Below, in pieces: positions 5,711 to 6,364 of a stretch of 6,364 bases of DNA. Source of the stretch: Crocinitomicaceae bacterium (GTDB taxonomy: Bacteria; Bacteroidota; Bacteroidia; Flavobacteriales_D; Parvicellaceae); the NCBI GenBank assembly GCA_002727735.1, contig PBXW01000035.1, positions 17,603 to 23,966 on the forward strand, read 5' to 3'. The notes beneath the pieces were generated by a model. The model was not told the origin of the DNA. It saw nothing but the letters and a program-made list of their open reading frames with translations, and made no database searches. A program made the translations under genes and the position numbers. Position 1 is the stretch's first letter, and every line of letters begins with the position of its first letter.

Positions 5711-6364
5711 TCAGAATAATGAACCTTGTCCCTCTATGATTTGGTCTTGATCAGAGTTCTTTATACCAATTAATGCCAAAAAATCGTTTTCAGAAACCAT
5801 CTCAATTTTCCATTTTTGGGCTTTTTCCAATTTAGAAGGACCCATATTTTCACCTACCACCAATAGATCGGTTTGCGCACTAACAGATGAACTGATTTTA
5901 CCACCATGATCTCCAATCATTTGTTTAATTTCATCTCGAGAATATTGGGTAAACTTTCCTGAAACCACAACTTTTTTTCCAACCAAAACAGAAGAAATCA
6001 GGGTAGTTTCTTTATTTAACTGTTCCATTTGAACCCCATAGCTTTTTAACCTCTTAATCAGATCAAGATTATTATCATCTCTGAAAAATTCTAACACAGA
6101 AATAGCAATTTTATCTCCAATTTCATCCACATTTGCCAGCTCCTCCTCGTTGGCACTAATTATAGCGTCTATATTTTTAAAATGATCAACTAATTTTTTC
6201 GCAACAGTTTCACCAACATATCTAATACCTAATGCAAAAAGAAATTTAGGAAACGGAACATTTTTTGAGTCTTCAATTCCATTGATGATATTATCAACAG
6301 ATTTTTCAGCCATTCTTTCAAGAGGAAGTAGGTCAATTTTTTTTAACTCATATAAATCTGCAAT
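5711..6364 (-). CDS. ligA: NAD+-dependent DNA ligase, C-terminal part (5' end outside window)
   Basis: The frame stays open to the window edge: upstream of the internal ATG at 6311-6313 it reads IADLYELKKIDLLPLER, the typical ligase sequence before the helix-hairpin-helix region. So 217 C-terminal residues are visible of the roughly 660-700 usual. LigA seals nicks in duplex DNA during replication and repair, using NAD+ for self-adenylation. Seen here: the HhH region (roughly visible residues 38-95, with FLFALGIRYVGETVAKKL and a second hairpin ANVDEIGDKIA), then a BRCT domain (about 127-200: LVGKKVVVSGKFTQYSRDEI, GDHGGKISSSVSAQTDLLVV). The adenylation, OB-fold and possibly zinc-finger parts lie outside the window. 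The protein ends in QGSLF, which resembles a sliding-clamp-binding pentapeptide. The unknown gene follows after 37 nt with no terminator between. The identification is secure. Confidence 0.96.
   Translation of the reverse strand: MADLYELKKIDLLPLERMAEKSVDNIINGIEDSKNVPFPKFLFALGIRYVGETVAKKLVDHFKNIDAIISANEEELANVDEIGDKIAISVLEFFRDDNNLDLIKRLKSYGVQMEQLNKETTLISSVLVGKKVVVSGKFTQYSRDEIKQMIGDHGGKISSSVSAQTDLLVVGENMGPSKLEKAQKWKIEMVSENDFLALIGIKNSDQDQIIEGQGSLF
5714..5728 (-). other. Possible beta-clamp-binding motif at the LigA C-terminus
   Basis: The last five residues, QGSLF, follow an acidic, polar linker after the BRCT domain. Bacterial clamp-binding peptides have the consensus QL(S/D)LF; here Gln, Ser, Leu and Phe match and only the second position (Gly for Leu) differs. 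A free C-terminal position is typical of such peptides. Function is inferred from the pattern only. Confidence 0.45.

Noticed and set aside
6311..6313. ATG at 6311-6313 (minus strand) as a gene start
   Set aside because: Codons beyond it to the window edge encode recognisable LigA sequence, so this methionine is internal.
1..6364. Defence, toxin-antitoxin, mobile or other accessory system
   Set aside because: Every frame of size is explained by housekeeping families or the one unknown ligA-linked gene. No transposase, integrase, direct-repeat array, tRNA or riboswitch-like structure was found by eye.

Overview
The window looks like a chromosomal core region of a Bacteroidota bacterium, most likely Flavobacteriales. 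It is AT-rich (roughly 30% G+C by eye). None of the starts has a well-placed Shine-Dalgarno sequence, as is common in Bacteroidota. It pairs mevalonate-pathway genes with a UbiA-type prenyltransferase of the (digeranyl)geranylglyceryl-phosphate synthase kind, and carries a ligA-linked conserved protein resembling DUF6913. I see no tRNA, rRNA, CRISPR array, insertion sequence or phage gene.

Left part, + strand (1-4618): the 3' two thirds of diphosphomevalonate decarboxylase (mvaD), a mevalonate-kinase-like GHMP kinase, a UbiA-family membrane prenyltransferase, and an oligopeptidase B (ptrB) with a lipoprotein signal peptide. The junctions are an 8-nt overlap, a 20-nt overlap and a 5-nt gap, so these four genes are almost certainly one transcription unit. 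The first three fit one theme: making C5 isoprenoid precursors and then transferring a prenyl chain at the membrane. The peptidase has no obvious biochemical link to them.

Right part, - strand (4608-6364), read leftwards: the 3' end of NAD+-dependent DNA ligase (ligA: helix-hairpin-helix region, BRCT domain and a clamp-motif-like tail), a 186-aa conserved protein of unknown function, and shikimate kinase (aroK). ligA and the unknown gene are 37 nt apart; the unknown gene and aroK overlap by 8 nt. The two units converge, with ptrB and aroK overlapping tail to tail by 11 nt and no visible terminator between them. There is no gene-free stretch over 300 bases; the longest gap is 37 nt.

I do not see an obviously new multi-gene system. 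The points most worth a second look are: (1) the UbiA enzyme has lost two of three expected aspartates in its second metal-binding motif; (2) the oligopeptidase B is predicted to be a lipoprotein and has changes at two positions that set basic-residue specificity in enterobacterial enzymes; (3) a run of eight C just after the lipoprotein signal could act as an on/off slippage switch; and (4) an archaeal-lipid-like prenyltransferase sits inside a mevalonate operon.
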